64,000 nucleotides of DNA from CBDBBY01 sp965203215 (GTDB lineage Bacteria; Pseudomonadota; Alphaproteobacteria; Rhodobacterales; Rhodobacteraceae): positions 3,472,001 through 3,536,000 of the forward strand of contig CBDBBY010000001.1 in NCBI GenBank assembly GCA_965203215.1. The letters run 5' to 3'. Each line of letters begins with the position of its first letter. Position 1 is the first letter of the stretch. Below, one piece after another: positions 11,001-19,717 of this stretch. Both the position numbers and the translations under genes were made by a program. The notes under the pieces were generated by a model that made no database searches, had not been told where the DNA came from, and was given only the letters and a program-made list of their open reading frames with translations.

Positions 11001-11479
11001 ACGCGGTTCGATTCACGGTTTTCGATGGCTTCGAATTGCGGCGAAACCCCGGCTTCAAGCGGAAACTGTCGAAGAAGCGCCGACGCGAACGCGTGCAGCG
11101 TCTGGATCTTCAAGCCGCCGGGAGTCTCCAGCGCGTTCGCGAAGAGCGTCCGGGCTCTCGCGAGCTTCGCAGGCGTCAGCACGCCCTCGGCCTCGCCGAG
11201 GTCGAGCAGGCGCTCCTTCAGATCGCCGTCGGGCAGCATCGACCATTCGCCGAGCCGCTGGATCAGCCTGTTCTGCATGTTCGACGCCGCCGCGTTCGCG
11301 AACGTAACGCATAGAATTCGTTGAGGCGGGGTGCCGGCCAGAAGAAGCCTGGCGACCCGGTCGGTGAGAACCCGTGTCTTGCCCGAACCGGCGTTCGCGG
11401 AGACCCACGATGCCGATTCCGGATTTGCCGCCCGGATTTGCGGCCGCGTCGCGTCGTTGAATCGCGAACCGTTTTTCAT
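8072..11479 (-). CDS. addA: Double-strand break repair helicase AddA
   Basis: Helicase-nuclease subunit of AddAB, which unwinds and degrades DNA from double-strand ends before recombination. Counting from the ATG at 11479 the protein has 1135 residues, normal for alphaproteobacterial AddA. Motifs in order: Walker A ANAGSGKTRVL near the N-terminus, Walker B ILVDEAQDVSP, VMTVHGAKGLEAP, LYVAMTRAESWL, and the C-terminal nuclease motif VLAVDFKTNRG. The frame is open further upstream to 11641, but the 11479 start overlaps the addB stop as ATGA and begins MKNGSRFNDATRPQ, as expected. Its usual neighbour trxA has been separated by the helicase island. Confidence 0.96.
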   Translation of the reverse strand: MKNGSRFNDATRPQIRAANPESASWVSANAGSGKTRVLTDRVARLLLAGTPPQRILCVTFANAAASNMQNRLIQRLGEWSMLPDGDLKERLLDLGEAEGVLTPAKLARARTLFANALETPGGLKIQTLHAFASALLRQFPLEAGVSPQFEAIENRESNRVRDQVLERVALVRQRAFDEMAKHATSAMLPDFVDQISANRHLFRGTASTKGILELFGIAEGDSIAALARSMFGPDDVDLLSSLLSELERGTSSDNNAMDKLARLNLRTPGAEDLKLLESVMLFGGSASSPFEPKVGKFPTKKTRAAMGPDAFRLDEYMERVAAARAPRMALAAAEKSIALHEFAASFLEEFEERKRANAMLDFNDLILKALSLLSNPGISDWVLYRLDGGIDHILVDEAQDVSPVQWEIVSRLAEEFTAGSSARGDVNRTVFAVGDEKQSIYGFQGAAPEQFAVMRKHFRERFQAAEKSFINEELNYSFRSADAILRLVDRVFDGSLEIGFEGRTTHKAFKSDMPGRVDIWPFIEKSEDGTPPDWHRPRDTKFVEPPAHAVLAERIADTIGWMIGSKLPRPDGQGGSRPISAGDILILVQRRAELFFKIIEELKVRNIPIAGTDRLRISEELAVKDLTCLLSFLAVESDDLSLAAVLKSPLFGLAESDLYELAANREEKSLYRFLLENEEKHPDVVRVLKDLKGRADVSLPYEILERVLGVHKGREKLVARLGSESTEGINALLNQAIDYEASETPSLTGFVEWLALDDLEIKRQLDQAGDEVRVMTVHGAKGLEAPVVFLPDTASRSIIMQNELFFPEGRLPIWKVAKAERPPAMAEAWDAAVESEKRERLRLLYVAMTRAESWLIVCGAGRLTSDGESWYQLIEGGLQSLGASEFAMHQSTGRRFELGAWPEHAEDAPLSAKQKVPLPDWAETPVGQPEPVLGLVAPSSLGGLKAIPSPEGEGDESAALQRGRDVHRLLEHLPKHPEENLRSVARDLLNAGEREVDESEFETVFEEAKRNLGIAGGARLFAEDSLAEVGIAASLDELGGATIHGFIDRLLVEEDRVLAVDFKTNRGVPKKPEEIPEGVLRQMGAYQAALDGIYPGKKVETAILWTRTAELMFIPRDLCAASLLNAELPGQAASD

Positions 11480-14469
11480 CCTACGGCCTCGGTTTTGGGT
11501 TCGTCGGAATCTTCCCATTCCCCGTACCGAGCCAGATGATCGTAGTCGCGACCGTAGGTGCCTCTCAGTATGGAGCGGCGGGAGGTATAGCCTTGGCTGG
11601 GATCTTGGTACGCTTCGACGAGATCTAGGAACTGGATCCAAGTGGATTCGAAAAGGTTTTCCGTGCCGGACTCCAATTTCAGTTCGCGCGGGATCTCTTT
11701 TTCGTCGGTGGAGCTGCCGATCTTTATGTACGCTGCGCGCTGGACGGTTCCCTGCGCCTCTTCGCCGAAAGCGCCCAGCTCGAGCATTTTTGCTTGCAGC
11801 GGCAATTGCTTGTCCTCATGCAGCACGCGCTTGGGCGTCGGAATCGTTCCAGTCTTGTAGTCGTAAAGGCATAGACTGCCGAATTCGTCGCGATCGACCC
11901 TGTCCGTCTTCGCGGCCAAAACAATATCGAGATCGGGCAATTCGAACTCTGCTTTCTGCTCGATCAGAAACGGAAGCCCACGCTTTCTCCGGATGGTTTC
12001 GAAACGCATGAACTCTTCCGCGTTCCGCAGGAGATTGGCGAACCACAGCCTTGCCATGCGTTCGGGAATCGGAGCGTTCCGGAATGTCCGGTCGGCAAGC
12101 TCGATCAAGATGCCCGCGTCCGGATTGAGATCATCCTTGGTATTTTCGGCGAATGCTTCCATCACCTGGTGAATCGCGTTTCCGCGCGCGAGCTCGTCGG
12201 GAATCTGCGTCAACAGCGCCAGCGGCCGGAGCTTCAATATCCGCCTCGCGTACACGGCGTAGGGATCCGAAATCAATTTGGCGACCTCGGTTACGGAGAT
12301 TGTCTTCGGGCGCGCTTCGGCGGGCGGCGCCGGACTTGGCCGGGCGGCCGGGACGGTCGGGGCATCCGGTTCGTCCAAGGCTTCGGCGAGCTCAACCCAG
12401 CGGCGCCCCCGTTCCTGCATTCCCGCAAGTGCGGCCGTTCCAGTCTCCCCGATGCCGTCGAGGAGGCTCGTAATTCGGCTTAGCCATCTGGACGGCAGCG
12501 TCGGGGCGTCTGCATCGCGAATGCTGCGCGTGAGCACGACCTTGCGAGCCGCGATCGCCTGCTGGAAATCATGCGCCATCAATCCAATCCGGCGTTCCGG
12601 AGAAAGCAGGCCGGCGTCGCGACGCATCGGCCTGTTGAGCCAAGGATCGGACGGAGGGTGGCTCGGCCATATGCCCTCGTTCAAGCCTCCCATCACAAGG
12701 ATGTCCGGGTTCCTCATCCGGGCTTCAATCGTAGACAGTATCTGAACATTCGGGTGGGCGGCATAGGGTTCCCAGATCACGGATTCGGACGCGTAGCTCT
12801 TGAACAGCCTTGCATAGCTGGCGGGATCCATGCGTCCGCCCGCATCCGCCGCATCGTGAAGCTTCCTGATTGCGGATTGCGCGGCTTCGCCCGCGCGGCC
12901 TTTCCAAAGCAGCCTTGGATTCTTGCCGCCGCATCCGGCCGCGACGATCTCTGCGATTTCGCGATGCTCGCCGACATGGGATGCGAGCTCGGCTTCTTCG
13001 CCCCGCGCGAGGCGGTCCAGAATTCCTGCGGCCCACCTCAGCCAATCCCGATATTCCTCAGGCTGCTCCTCGTCTTCGGAAATTTCTTGAAGGCGTTCGC
13101 CCATCCCTGCGCCCGCCGGCGTGCGGCGGAGCTCCAGATCAAGCCTTCTGGTCCATCGCATGTGGCCGCGGCGTTTTTTCTTGTCGGCGGCCGCGGCGGG
13201 ATGCTTGAGCAATGCAATGAATGCCGCCGGTGATGCCTCCCTGCCGCGCTGATCGGCGATCATGCTCAGAAACCTTCCCTGCACGGTTCCGGTCACGGGC
13301 ACGCCCGCTCCGTCGAAGGGAACGAGTTCCCACCGCTCGAGTACGGCTTTGACTTGGCGCACGAGATGTCTGTCCTGCGTGACGAACGCGACGGTGGTCC
13401 CGTCTTCGACGGCTTGCCGTATTGTCAGCGCAACTGCGGCAGCTTCAAGCTGCGGCGTCGGCGCTTCGATCAGAGTCATGCCTTCAACGGCATCCGCAAT
13501 TCCCTCGAGACGCGGCCCTTCAAGCATCCACCGATCCGTGACCGGCGCCGGACGGAGGGCGAGCGAAACGAGCTTGTTCCGGGCAGGGTTGGACGGAGCC
13601 GCCGGTCGCCAAAGCTGGACTTCGGAATGATCGAGTTCCGCGTCCTCCAGAAATTGCTTCATTCTGTATTGAGGGTGGTTCTCGCCGGAATTGGAATCGC
13701 TAAGGTCCGTCCAAGCTTCGGGCGGCAGGTCGAAATCATAGCAGGGCAGCACGACGGCGCCTTGGGGCAAATTCGCGACGGTCTTCATGAGCAGGCGGGT
13801 CGCGCCTCGCGATCCGGTCGAGCCTGCGACGATGACGGGGTCGGAGGGCGGGTTGCGTTCCCACTCCTTCGACATCCGCTCTATGACTAGCCGTCGCCGC
13901 GCTTGGACGTCAGGTATTGAATCCGCGCCCCAGTGTTGCTCGATCAAACTGATGAATTCCAAGCTGTTCGCCCAATGCGACGAGTGGTTCGATACGTCCA
14001 GCGACCGAAGCGTCTCCGGGCTGACGCCCTCCCCCTGCATCTCGTCCATCAAGGCAGCGAGGCTTCTTGCAAGATCGAAGGCCGCTGAATTTGATCCGAA
14101 CCGCTCGTCCGCCTCCAGAAGCTTGCCGACGGCTTGAGTGAGCTCGAGCACGCGTCGCAGCCTTGAAACCGGGCCCGGGATCTCCGGGAATCGAAGGTCG
14201 TCGGAAAGGCGGGATACCAGCGTAAGCTTGGGGAGAAGCATTGGCCCCTTCGACGCGAATTCGTTCACGACCGCGCGCATGTTGGCTTGGGTGTTCAGAA
14301 AAATTTCGGCGCGCGCGACCTCGGCATGCGACAATCCGGAGGCTCTGGAGAGAAAGCCCGAAACGAGTTCGCTCGGGAAATCGCAGCCGGGCGGCAGCGC
14401 ATAGACGCGCGGCCCTTGCTTAGGTTCAAATATCCCCAACAGTGGCTCCTCGGCACCCGGGCGCTCCAT
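11476..14469 (-). CDS. addB: Double-strand break repair protein AddB
   Basis: Partner of AddA, 997 residues, the usual size. The N-terminus (IFEPKQGPRVYALPPG) and the central segment LVMGGLNEGIWPSHP are typical of the alphaproteobacterial form. The C-terminal nuclease domain shows D-x(n)-DYKTG (LCLYDYKTGTIPTPKR, around residue 880), the PD-(D/E)XK core. I do not see the cysteine cluster of the Bacillus type. The stop overlaps the addA start by two bases plus one (ATGA). In related genomes murU ends immediately upstream; here 2.7 kb with an AAA ATPase gene intervenes. Confidence 0.95.
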   Translation of the reverse strand: MERPGAEEPLLGIFEPKQGPRVYALPPGCDFPSELVSGFLSRASGLSHAEVARAEIFLNTQANMRAVVNEFASKGPMLLPKLTLVSRLSDDLRFPEIPGPVSRLRRVLELTQAVGKLLEADERFGSNSAAFDLARSLAALMDEMQGEGVSPETLRSLDVSNHSSHWANSLEFISLIEQHWGADSIPDVQARRRLVIERMSKEWERNPPSDPVIVAGSTGSRGATRLLMKTVANLPQGAVVLPCYDFDLPPEAWTDLSDSNSGENHPQYRMKQFLEDAELDHSEVQLWRPAAPSNPARNKLVSLALRPAPVTDRWMLEGPRLEGIADAVEGMTLIEAPTPQLEAAAVALTIRQAVEDGTTVAFVTQDRHLVRQVKAVLERWELVPFDGAGVPVTGTVQGRFLSMIADQRGREASPAAFIALLKHPAAAADKKKRRGHMRWTRRLDLELRRTPAGAGMGERLQEISEDEEQPEEYRDWLRWAAGILDRLARGEEAELASHVGEHREIAEIVAAGCGGKNPRLLWKGRAGEAAQSAIRKLHDAADAGGRMDPASYARLFKSYASESVIWEPYAAHPNVQILSTIEARMRNPDILVMGGLNEGIWPSHPPSDPWLNRPMRRDAGLLSPERRIGLMAHDFQQAIAARKVVLTRSIRDADAPTLPSRWLSRITSLLDGIGETGTAALAGMQERGRRWVELAEALDEPDAPTVPAARPSPAPPAEARPKTISVTEVAKLISDPYAVYARRILKLRPLALLTQIPDELARGNAIHQVMEAFAENTKDDLNPDAGILIELADRTFRNAPIPERMARLWFANLLRNAEEFMRFETIRRKRGLPFLIEQKAEFELPDLDIVLAAKTDRVDRDEFGSLCLYDYKTGTIPTPKRVLHEDKQLPLQAKMLELGAFGEEAQGTVQRAAYIKIGSSTDEKEIPRELKLESGTENLFESTWIQFLDLVEAYQDPSQGYTSRRSILRGTYGRDYDHLARYGEWEDSDEPKTEAVG

Positions 14470-15483
14470 TGCGCGTCAGGACAATCTTCATGGATGGATC
14501 AACGGGTGTTTGCACGGGTCGGCGGCCGTTGAGCCGAATGCCGCTGACGCATGACGTCCCCATTCGCGGATGCGACGGGTCCGCGCGCTCCTAATAGCTT
14601 TCGGAACGGATGCCCGCAATGCAGGAATCGAACTCATTCCGGCTTTGATCTGTTTCGGACTCGCCGAACCGAATTGCAAAGATCGATGTCGCCAAGCGGA
14701 GAAAGTAAAACTGATGCGCGGCGAAAACGAAGCGCACGAATTCAGGGCGTCTCTTACACGGCCCGGCGGACAGGGCTTTCGTGCTGGCGAGAGGAATAAG
14801 CGGAAACATTGGGTGGGTACTGGCATCCGACGCAGATCTTGCGCAATGCACGCTGATTCACGGCAAGCGGACGCAGTCGGAGCAGGCAACTTGGAAATGG
14901 ATTGGAAGCGGCGCACTGAGAGAACATGCACGCGCCGGACGGCCCGTCACGCCGGAACGGCAGAGGGCGCAGCAAGTCGCAAGTCAATCGAGAGATAGCG
15001 TTCGCATTCCAGCGGCCCGACCTGAAAAAAATCTTTGAAAAAAGGCCGCAGTGTTGTCGCAGGCATCCAAGTGGCCGTGTCACCGGAACAGCGCCTCACA
15101 CGAAAATCCGGCCTGAATCCCACCAAGGCGGTCGCCGTGCCGCTGTTGCGGTCGGCCAAAACCCGGCCGAAATGAAAATTGAAGAATTCTCTGCCAGCCG
15201 CCAATTCTCCTTCACATTCGGATTGGCGAAGATCGGGTGTGAACAGCATAGGCCAACTCTACCCACACGGGATCATGGGATTCGCCGTAAATCACTGGAT
15301 ACGGCGAAGACAGCATTGTGCGGCATCAAGGCAACGCGATCTGCGACATATTGGACGCAACAAATGGTTTCCATTCCAATTAAAGCAGCATACGTAATCC
15401 TATCGCAGTACCGGCATCAGATCATAAGAAATCAGCAGAGCATTGCTCAAAACCTACTCTCGAAATGATCGGACAAAAATGCC
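14470..15483. other. One-kilobase stretch without a recognisable gene
   Basis: Between addB (minus) and the AAA ATPase gene (plus). GC content falls gradually to the right. Open frames on both strands are short, with biased composition and no motif that I recognise. It probably holds the addB promoter at its left end and the ATPase promoter at its right end. Decayed coding DNA cannot be excluded. Confidence 0.55.
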
Positions 15484-16704
15484 ATGAGCGAAAATGCGAA
15501 CCAAAAGCTGCACTTGCCGAGCCTTCAGATCAAGGGATTTCGCGGCCTTCGCGAACTCACAATACCAAATCTTGGTAGAGTTACCTTGTTGGTTGGGAGA
15601 AACGGAGTTGGCAAAACAACGATATTGGAAGCAGTCAAGTTATGGGCCAAGCGCGGAAAGAGCGAGTCCGTGGTACAGATTCTGTCTGAACGTGAAGAGC
15701 TCATTTCTGAACGTGGAGAATACAGGCTGGCTATAGACGATGACGACGCTACAGCTGCAACCTCAACCATTGCACCATTATTTTTCAGACGAAACCCGAC
15801 TTCAGGGTCAAAAATTGAAATTGGACCGGCCGAACGGCTTAACTTACATAAATTGACAATTAAAATAGTGAACGACGGTGAGTCGCTGCCGACCGAATTG
15901 AAGGCGAACTGGCACCATATCCACGATACGGGGGCAAAATTAATCTGCACAACCTTCGGAAACAGGAATTCATATTCTATTTGGCGTGGGCAGCATTTTA
16001 TTGACAGGAACATACGAAGAGAAAGGTATTTAAAAGAATATCCATATGCACAGTACTTTGAGGATTATAGAGATTCTGAATTTGATATCAACAGGAGCAA
16101 ATTGACGGATTCTCCGGAACCTACAACTGTAGCTTGCGGTTCACTTGGACCTGGACTGTGGGAAAGCGGTACCATCGCGAAATATTGGGAAAGATTTGGG
16201 CTGACGGATCATGAGGTCCGAGCAACGAGAGCAATTAATATTGCCATCGAAGAGAACGTTGAACGTCTTGCTTCGGTACATGATCGGATCGGTTGCGAAT
16301 CGACGGGTTCGGGAATTATTGCGCGCCTCAACAAAGACAATCCCAGAGTTCCCTTGAAAAGCCTTGGCGAGGGCGCCATGCGTCTATTATGTGTGGCGCT
16401 TGCTTTGTCGAGCAGCAAAAATGGGTTTCTTGCAATCGAAGAAGCTGAAAACGGGATTCACCACACGATACATGAAGATTTGTGGAAAATGATAATGAAT
16501 GCAGCCAGCGAGAGTAACGTGCAGGTCATTGCAACGACACATAGCTTTGATTGCATAGCCGGGTTCGCCCGTGCGGCGATTGCTAACAAGGACGTTGACG
16601 GGGTGCTGGTTCGGATCGAGCAGGACGCTGATCGGACAAGAGCTGTTTCATTTGACGAAGATGGTCTAAAATCAATCGAAAAACACGGATTTGAAGTGCG
16701 TTAA
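15484..16704 (+). CDS. OLD/AAA_21-type ATPase, probable defence protein
   Basis: ABC-class ATPase of 406 residues in the group of SMC/OLD-like standalone ATPases. The opening LPSLQIKGFRGLREL is the usual start of this group, followed by Walker A LVGRNGVGKTT (37-46), a divergent middle domain, the signature-like LKSLGEGAMRLLCVAL near 295, Walker B GFLAIEEAENGIHH, and the H-loop VIATTHSFD. AT-rich and plus-strand, unlike the operon around it. The stop is followed within a few bases by a frameshifted TOPRIM/DUF3226-like reading frame, the usual partner type for such ATPases. Anti-phage role is inferred from that architecture, which resembles OLD/PARIS-like two-gene systems. Confidence 0.85.
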   Translation: MSENANQKLHLPSLQIKGFRGLRELTIPNLGRVTLLVGRNGVGKTTILEAVKLWAKRGKSESVVQILSEREELISERGEYRLAIDDDDATAATSTIAPLFFRRNPTSGSKIEIGPAERLNLHKLTIKIVNDGESLPTELKANWHHIHDTGAKLICTTFGNRNSYSIWRGQHFIDRNIRRERYLKEYPYAQYFEDYRDSEFDINRSKLTDSPEPTTVACGSLGPGLWESGTIAKYWERFGLTDHEVRATRAINIAIEENVERLASVHDRIGCESTGSGIIARLNKDNPRVPLKSLGEGAMRLLCVALALSSSKNGFLAIEEAENGIHHTIHEDLWKMIMNAASESNVQVIATTHSFDCIAGFARAAIANKDVDGVLVRIEQDADRTRAVSFDEDGLKSIEKHGFEVR

Positions 16705-16706
16705 TT

Positions 16707-16968
16707 GTGCGAACACGTGTCAATACAAGACCCCTCGAAATGGGAACCATTCTTGTCGAGGGGAAATCAGATGAGTTTCAGATAGGGATATTGTTGAGAG
16801 AATTCGGTATCAATCAGCCGACGTTAACTGATTGCGGAGGCAAAAAGGGAAGCTGTGCGGGATTTCGAGAATCTTGTTAAGGGGGCAGGCGATTTTGCAG
16901 GTATCCAGGCAGTTTTGTGTGAACTCCGTCTGCAATGCGGTTTTTGTTGTTTAATTTTAAGCGGCTGA
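16707..16968 (+). pseudogene. Frameshifted and truncated TOPRIM/DUF3226-like partner of the ATPase
   Basis: A GTG at 16707 or ATG at 16740 opens a frame reading GTILVEGKSDEFQIG followed by LTDCGGKKG, the signature of TOPRIM-type DUF3226 proteins (LVEGKxDE, later GGK). This frame stops at 16880. Shifting by one base at the run AAAAAGGG (16842-16849) continues as EAVRDFENLVKGAGDFAGIQ and ends at 16968. The total of about 85 residues is far shorter than the family, so the gene is both frameshifted and truncated. It sits directly after the ATPase and was probably co-transcribed with it. The domain call rests on the short motif only. Confidence 0.55.
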
Positions 16969-17146
16969 TCCGTGCTGGAATCGGTGTATAGCGTTGGAAA
17001 CCGTCGAGCCGGTTGGGGTTGAGGGTGAACACTTTGGCACTGTGCTCCAGCCTTTCGCGAGGATTGGCGGGTGCCTTGAACTCCCGGCTCGGCTGACGAC
17101 GCACGTCTACATGCCAAAAAATGCTTTGGGAGATACAGGGGTAAGT

Positions 17147-17833
17147 TCACATTAATTTTTCGGTGCATTCGAGACCCTGCGGCGTGCCGACGTCAGCCCA
17201 GCGCCCTTCGTATTCGATTCCGAAAAGTCCGCCGCGTCGATGCATCATGTCCCAAACGCGATTCAGGGAGAACGCTTCCTCGCCGACGTCGTTCAGACTG
17301 TCCGTGCGGATGATCTGAACGCCGGAGTAGACAAGTCCGTTTTCACCCGGCGCGCTCCGACTCAGCCTGCCGTCCTTGTCCAGCAGGAAGTCGCCTTTCC
17401 CCATGTGCCCGATGGCGCTTTGCAGCGGAATGAGCAGGAGCAGCGCTTCCATTCTGTCCGGATCCCATGCTTGCCTCAGTCTCGTGATCGGGTTTTCGCC
17501 TCGCCAGACGGCATCCGAATTCATCGTGATCACGGATTCCGATCCCAAGAGCGGCAGCGCCTTACGGAGCCCGCCTCCGGTTTCGAGCAGCCGGTCGGAT
17601 TCGTCCGAAACGATTATCCCGCCGCGCTTGGCAAGGTGATCCTTCATCAAGTCCGGCTTGTAGTGGACGTTGACGACACGGCAAGCGACACTGGCTTCTT
17701 CCGCGATATCCAAGGCATGATCGATCAGCGGTTTGCCGCAGACTCGGATCAGGGGCTTCGGTTTGTCCCTGACGAGATCTCCGAACCGGGTGCCCAGTCC
17801 CGCCGCGAAGATCATGACCGCATCCGGGGTCAA
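17147..17833 (-). CDS. murU: MurNAc-1-phosphate uridylyltransferase (nucleotidyltransferase)
   Basis: Activates MurNAc-1-phosphate to UDP-MurNAc in the peptidoglycan recycling route that bypasses MurA. The nucleotidyltransferase signature is VMIFAAGLGTRFGDL, followed by KPKPLIRVCGKPLIDHAL and the metal-binding NSDAVWRG. I place the start at the TTG at 17833, which overlaps the amgK stop (TTGA) and gives the expected N-terminus M-TPDAVMIFAAG; the frame is open upstream to 17929 but that part lies inside amgK. Length is then 228 residues. It is the last gene before the ATPase insertion. Confidence 0.92.
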   Translation of the reverse strand: MTPDAVMIFAAGLGTRFGDLVRDKPKPLIRVCGKPLIDHALDIAEEASVACRVVNVHYKPDLMKDHLAKRGGIIVSDESDRLLETGGGLRKALPLLGSESVITMNSDAVWRGENPITRLRQAWDPDRMEALLLLIPLQSAIGHMGKGDFLLDKDGRLSRSAPGENGLVYSGVQIIRTDSLNDVGEEAFSLNRVWDMMHRRGGLFGIEYEGRWADVGTPQGLECTEKLM

Positions 17834-18840
17834 CTGCGCCGCGCGGCGATCCGCGCCCTTGCTTCGGTGTCCGGAAACGGAAAATGCTGCTCGATCAGAT
17901 TCGCCAGATCGAAAAGGCGAGGATGGCAAAGATCGCGCTGGAGATGGTTCCAGACTCTCGGCATCAGCCGGACGTAGCCGCGCTTCCGGTCGCGGACGGC
18001 GAGCCTGGCGAAAACGCCCAGAATCCGAAGGTTCCGCTGCGCGCCCGAAATCGCAAGCTCCGCTTCTATAAGCTCCGCTTCGACACCGGCCGCTTGCGCG
18101 AAACGCATGACAAGTTCGCTCCTGAGCAGATCGGGAATATCTCTCCTAGCGTCTTCAAGGAGCGAAACGAGGTCGTAGGCGCGGTAGCCGACCGCGCCGT
18201 CCTGATAATCGAGAAGCCCGACACGCTTGAGGCCGTCCCTTTCGGGAAGCCAGATGATGTTCTCTGCATGGAAATCGCGATGAACGAACAGGCTCGGCGC
18301 GCCCATTCCGGCGACCAAGCCTTCGACGATGCCTTTGAATTCCGAACGCAGGTCTGCCGATGGTTCGGCCCCGGTCGCGTTCGGCAAATACCAGTCGATC
18401 GCGAGCGAAGCGAGTTCCGACTGCATCTCGGGGGAATGCTTCGGAAACGGACCTAGATCCGTTCCGCTTCGAAAGATTGCCAAGACGTCAATTGCCGCGC
18501 TATATATCTCCGTTTCAAGATCGGGCGTCCGCTCCAGCAGCCGTGCGACGAGATTGTCGCCCAAATCTTCAAGAAGCATCAAGCCTGCGCTTTCGTCGTC
18601 TTCGTAAATTTCAGGCGCGCTGAGACCTAGTTCGCGCAAAAAGCCCGTAACCGACTTGAAGGGCTGCAGCGAACCGCATGAATCCGGAAGCGCATTCATT
18701 AGAATGGCTTTCTTGCCGGCTTCACGCCAATGCAACCGCTCATATTGTCGGTTTGATGCGTCCTCGAACAATGGCTTGCGATCCGCATTCGCCCAGCCGC
18801 AATCCGCAAGAAACGCTCTAATCCGATGTTCCCTGTTCGA
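17830..18840 (-). CDS. amgK: N-acetylmuramate/N-acetylglucosamine kinase (aminoglycoside phosphotransferase fold)
   Basis: Cytoplasmic sugar kinase that phosphorylates MurNAc at carbon 1; product used by MurU downstream. The phosphotransferase catalytic loop is LFVHRDFHAENIIW and the metal-binding segment is VGLLDYQDGAVG. A GTG at 18840 gives the expected start MSNREHRIRAFLADCGW and 336 residues; an ATG at 18894 would extend the protein into tsaE. The gene overlaps tsaE by about 23 bases and murU by two bases, so the three genes are translationally coupled. Confidence 0.93.
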   Translation of the reverse strand, partial: SNREHRIRAFLADCGWANADRKPLFEDASNRQYERLHWREAGKKAILMNALPDSCGSLQPFKSVTGFLRELGLSAPEIYEDDESAGLMLLEDLGDNLVARLLERTPDLETEIYSAAIDVLAIFRSGTDLGPFPKHSPEMQSELASLAIDWYLPNATGAEPSADLRSEFKGIVEGLVAGMGAPSLFVHRDFHAENIIWLPERDGLKRVGLLDYQDGAVGYRAYDLVSLLEDARRDIPDLLRSELVMRFAQAAGVEAELIEAELAISGAQRNLRILGVFARLAVRDRKRGYVRLMPRVWNHLQRDLCHPRLFDLANLIEQHFPFPDTEARARIAARRS

Positions 18841-19357
18841 CACTGGTTTGCCTGATTCTTTCAACCAACTGCTTGCCGAGACGGCTCCTTGCATCGACTG
18901 CCAAGGTTCTGCAACAGGAACTTTCGCCCATGCGGAATTCTATGCAGGTTCCGCGCGGCCAATCGGAATCGCCGAGTCTCTCCGGCCATTCAATTATGCA
19001 CAGCGCGGTTTCGAGCGCATCGTCAAGGCCAAGTTCCGCCGCTTCCCCAGGATCGGAGATTCTGTAGAGATCGGCATGCCAGATCTCGAGACCGCCTGCG
19101 ACATAAATCTGGACGAGGTTGTAGGTCGGCGAAGGCACGTCCTCATCGAGGCCGAATTCGCTCAGCTTGGCCTTGATCAGAGCGCGGGCGAACACGGTTT
19201 TGCCGGTTCCGATTTGCCCTTTGAGCAGCAAATGGTCGCCTGCCGCTGCGAATTCAGCGACGACGCGTGCGAAAGATTCTGTTGCCGAAGGCGAGCGCAT
19301 CCGGAGCTCGAGGAAGTTTGCCGACTTGCCTGTTGGTTCGCTCTCAACCTTGCTCAT
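18818..19357 (-). CDS. tsaE: tRNA threonylcarbamoyladenosine biosynthesis ATPase TsaE
   Basis: ATPase that works with TsaB and TsaD to form t6A37 in ANN-decoding tRNAs. 179 residues; Walker A LKGQIGTGKTVFARAL (about 46-55), followed by the family segment SPTYNLVQIY and WHADLYRISDPGEAAELG, which are diagnostic of TsaE. First visible gene of the tsaE-amgK-murU run. TsaD, its functional partner, is at 36-37 kb. Confidence 0.95.
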   Translation of the reverse strand: MSKVESEPTGKSANFLELRMRSPSATESFARVVAEFAAAGDHLLLKGQIGTGKTVFARALIKAKLSEFGLDEDVPSPTYNLVQIYVAGGLEIWHADLYRISDPGEAAELGLDDALETALCIIEWPERLGDSDWPRGTCIEFRMGESSCCRTLAVDARSRLGKQLVERIRQTSVEQGTSD

Positions 19358-19717
19358 CCCATTGTTCGGCCTCTTGCGGATTCACGTCTCTCTGCAGCCA
19401 ACCGAAGCACTTCGGAGCTTGCCCTCGGGGAACGGTCGATCATCGCCGGATCCGGCCCGGAAGACTCCGCTCTGCGTCGCGCCCGACTGGCCGAATGCCG
19501 GCGAGTTCATTCAGCCCGGCAGCATATTGATTATTTCAGCGAACCTGAATACCGAGAATCGAGTTCAAAAGCTTGCGAGCGGCGGTTTCGGATTTGCGCT
19601 CCAGAGCTTATAACATCAAGGCTGCATCGCCGGATTTTTAGCTCTGCTGCTTTGCGGCCCCGGCCTGCGAAACTGCAATCATTGGCACTTGATGAAATGC
19701 GAAAGCTTCGAGATTCG
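19358..19717. other. Gap between tsaE and SCO1/SenC
   Basis: About 360 bases between divergent genes. A long plus-strand frame runs through it into the SCO1 gene, but its translation is Arg/Cys-rich without similarity and antisense to tsaE further left, so I treat it as noncoding. In Rhodobacter-type order a regA response regulator sits near here; I see no trace of it. Promoters of tsaE and of the SCO1 gene must lie here. Confidence 0.55.

Noticed and set aside
16877..17104. Minus-strand 75-codon frame beginning MRRQPSREFKAPANPRERLE
   Set aside because: The peptide looks somewhat natural, but it has no start context or known family, so it is not called as a gene.
18656..19717. Long plus-strand extension of the SCO1 frame (total 562 codons)
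   Set aside because: The extension is antisense to amgK and tsaE, has no similarity, and the membrane-anchored SCO1 start at 19718 fits the family.
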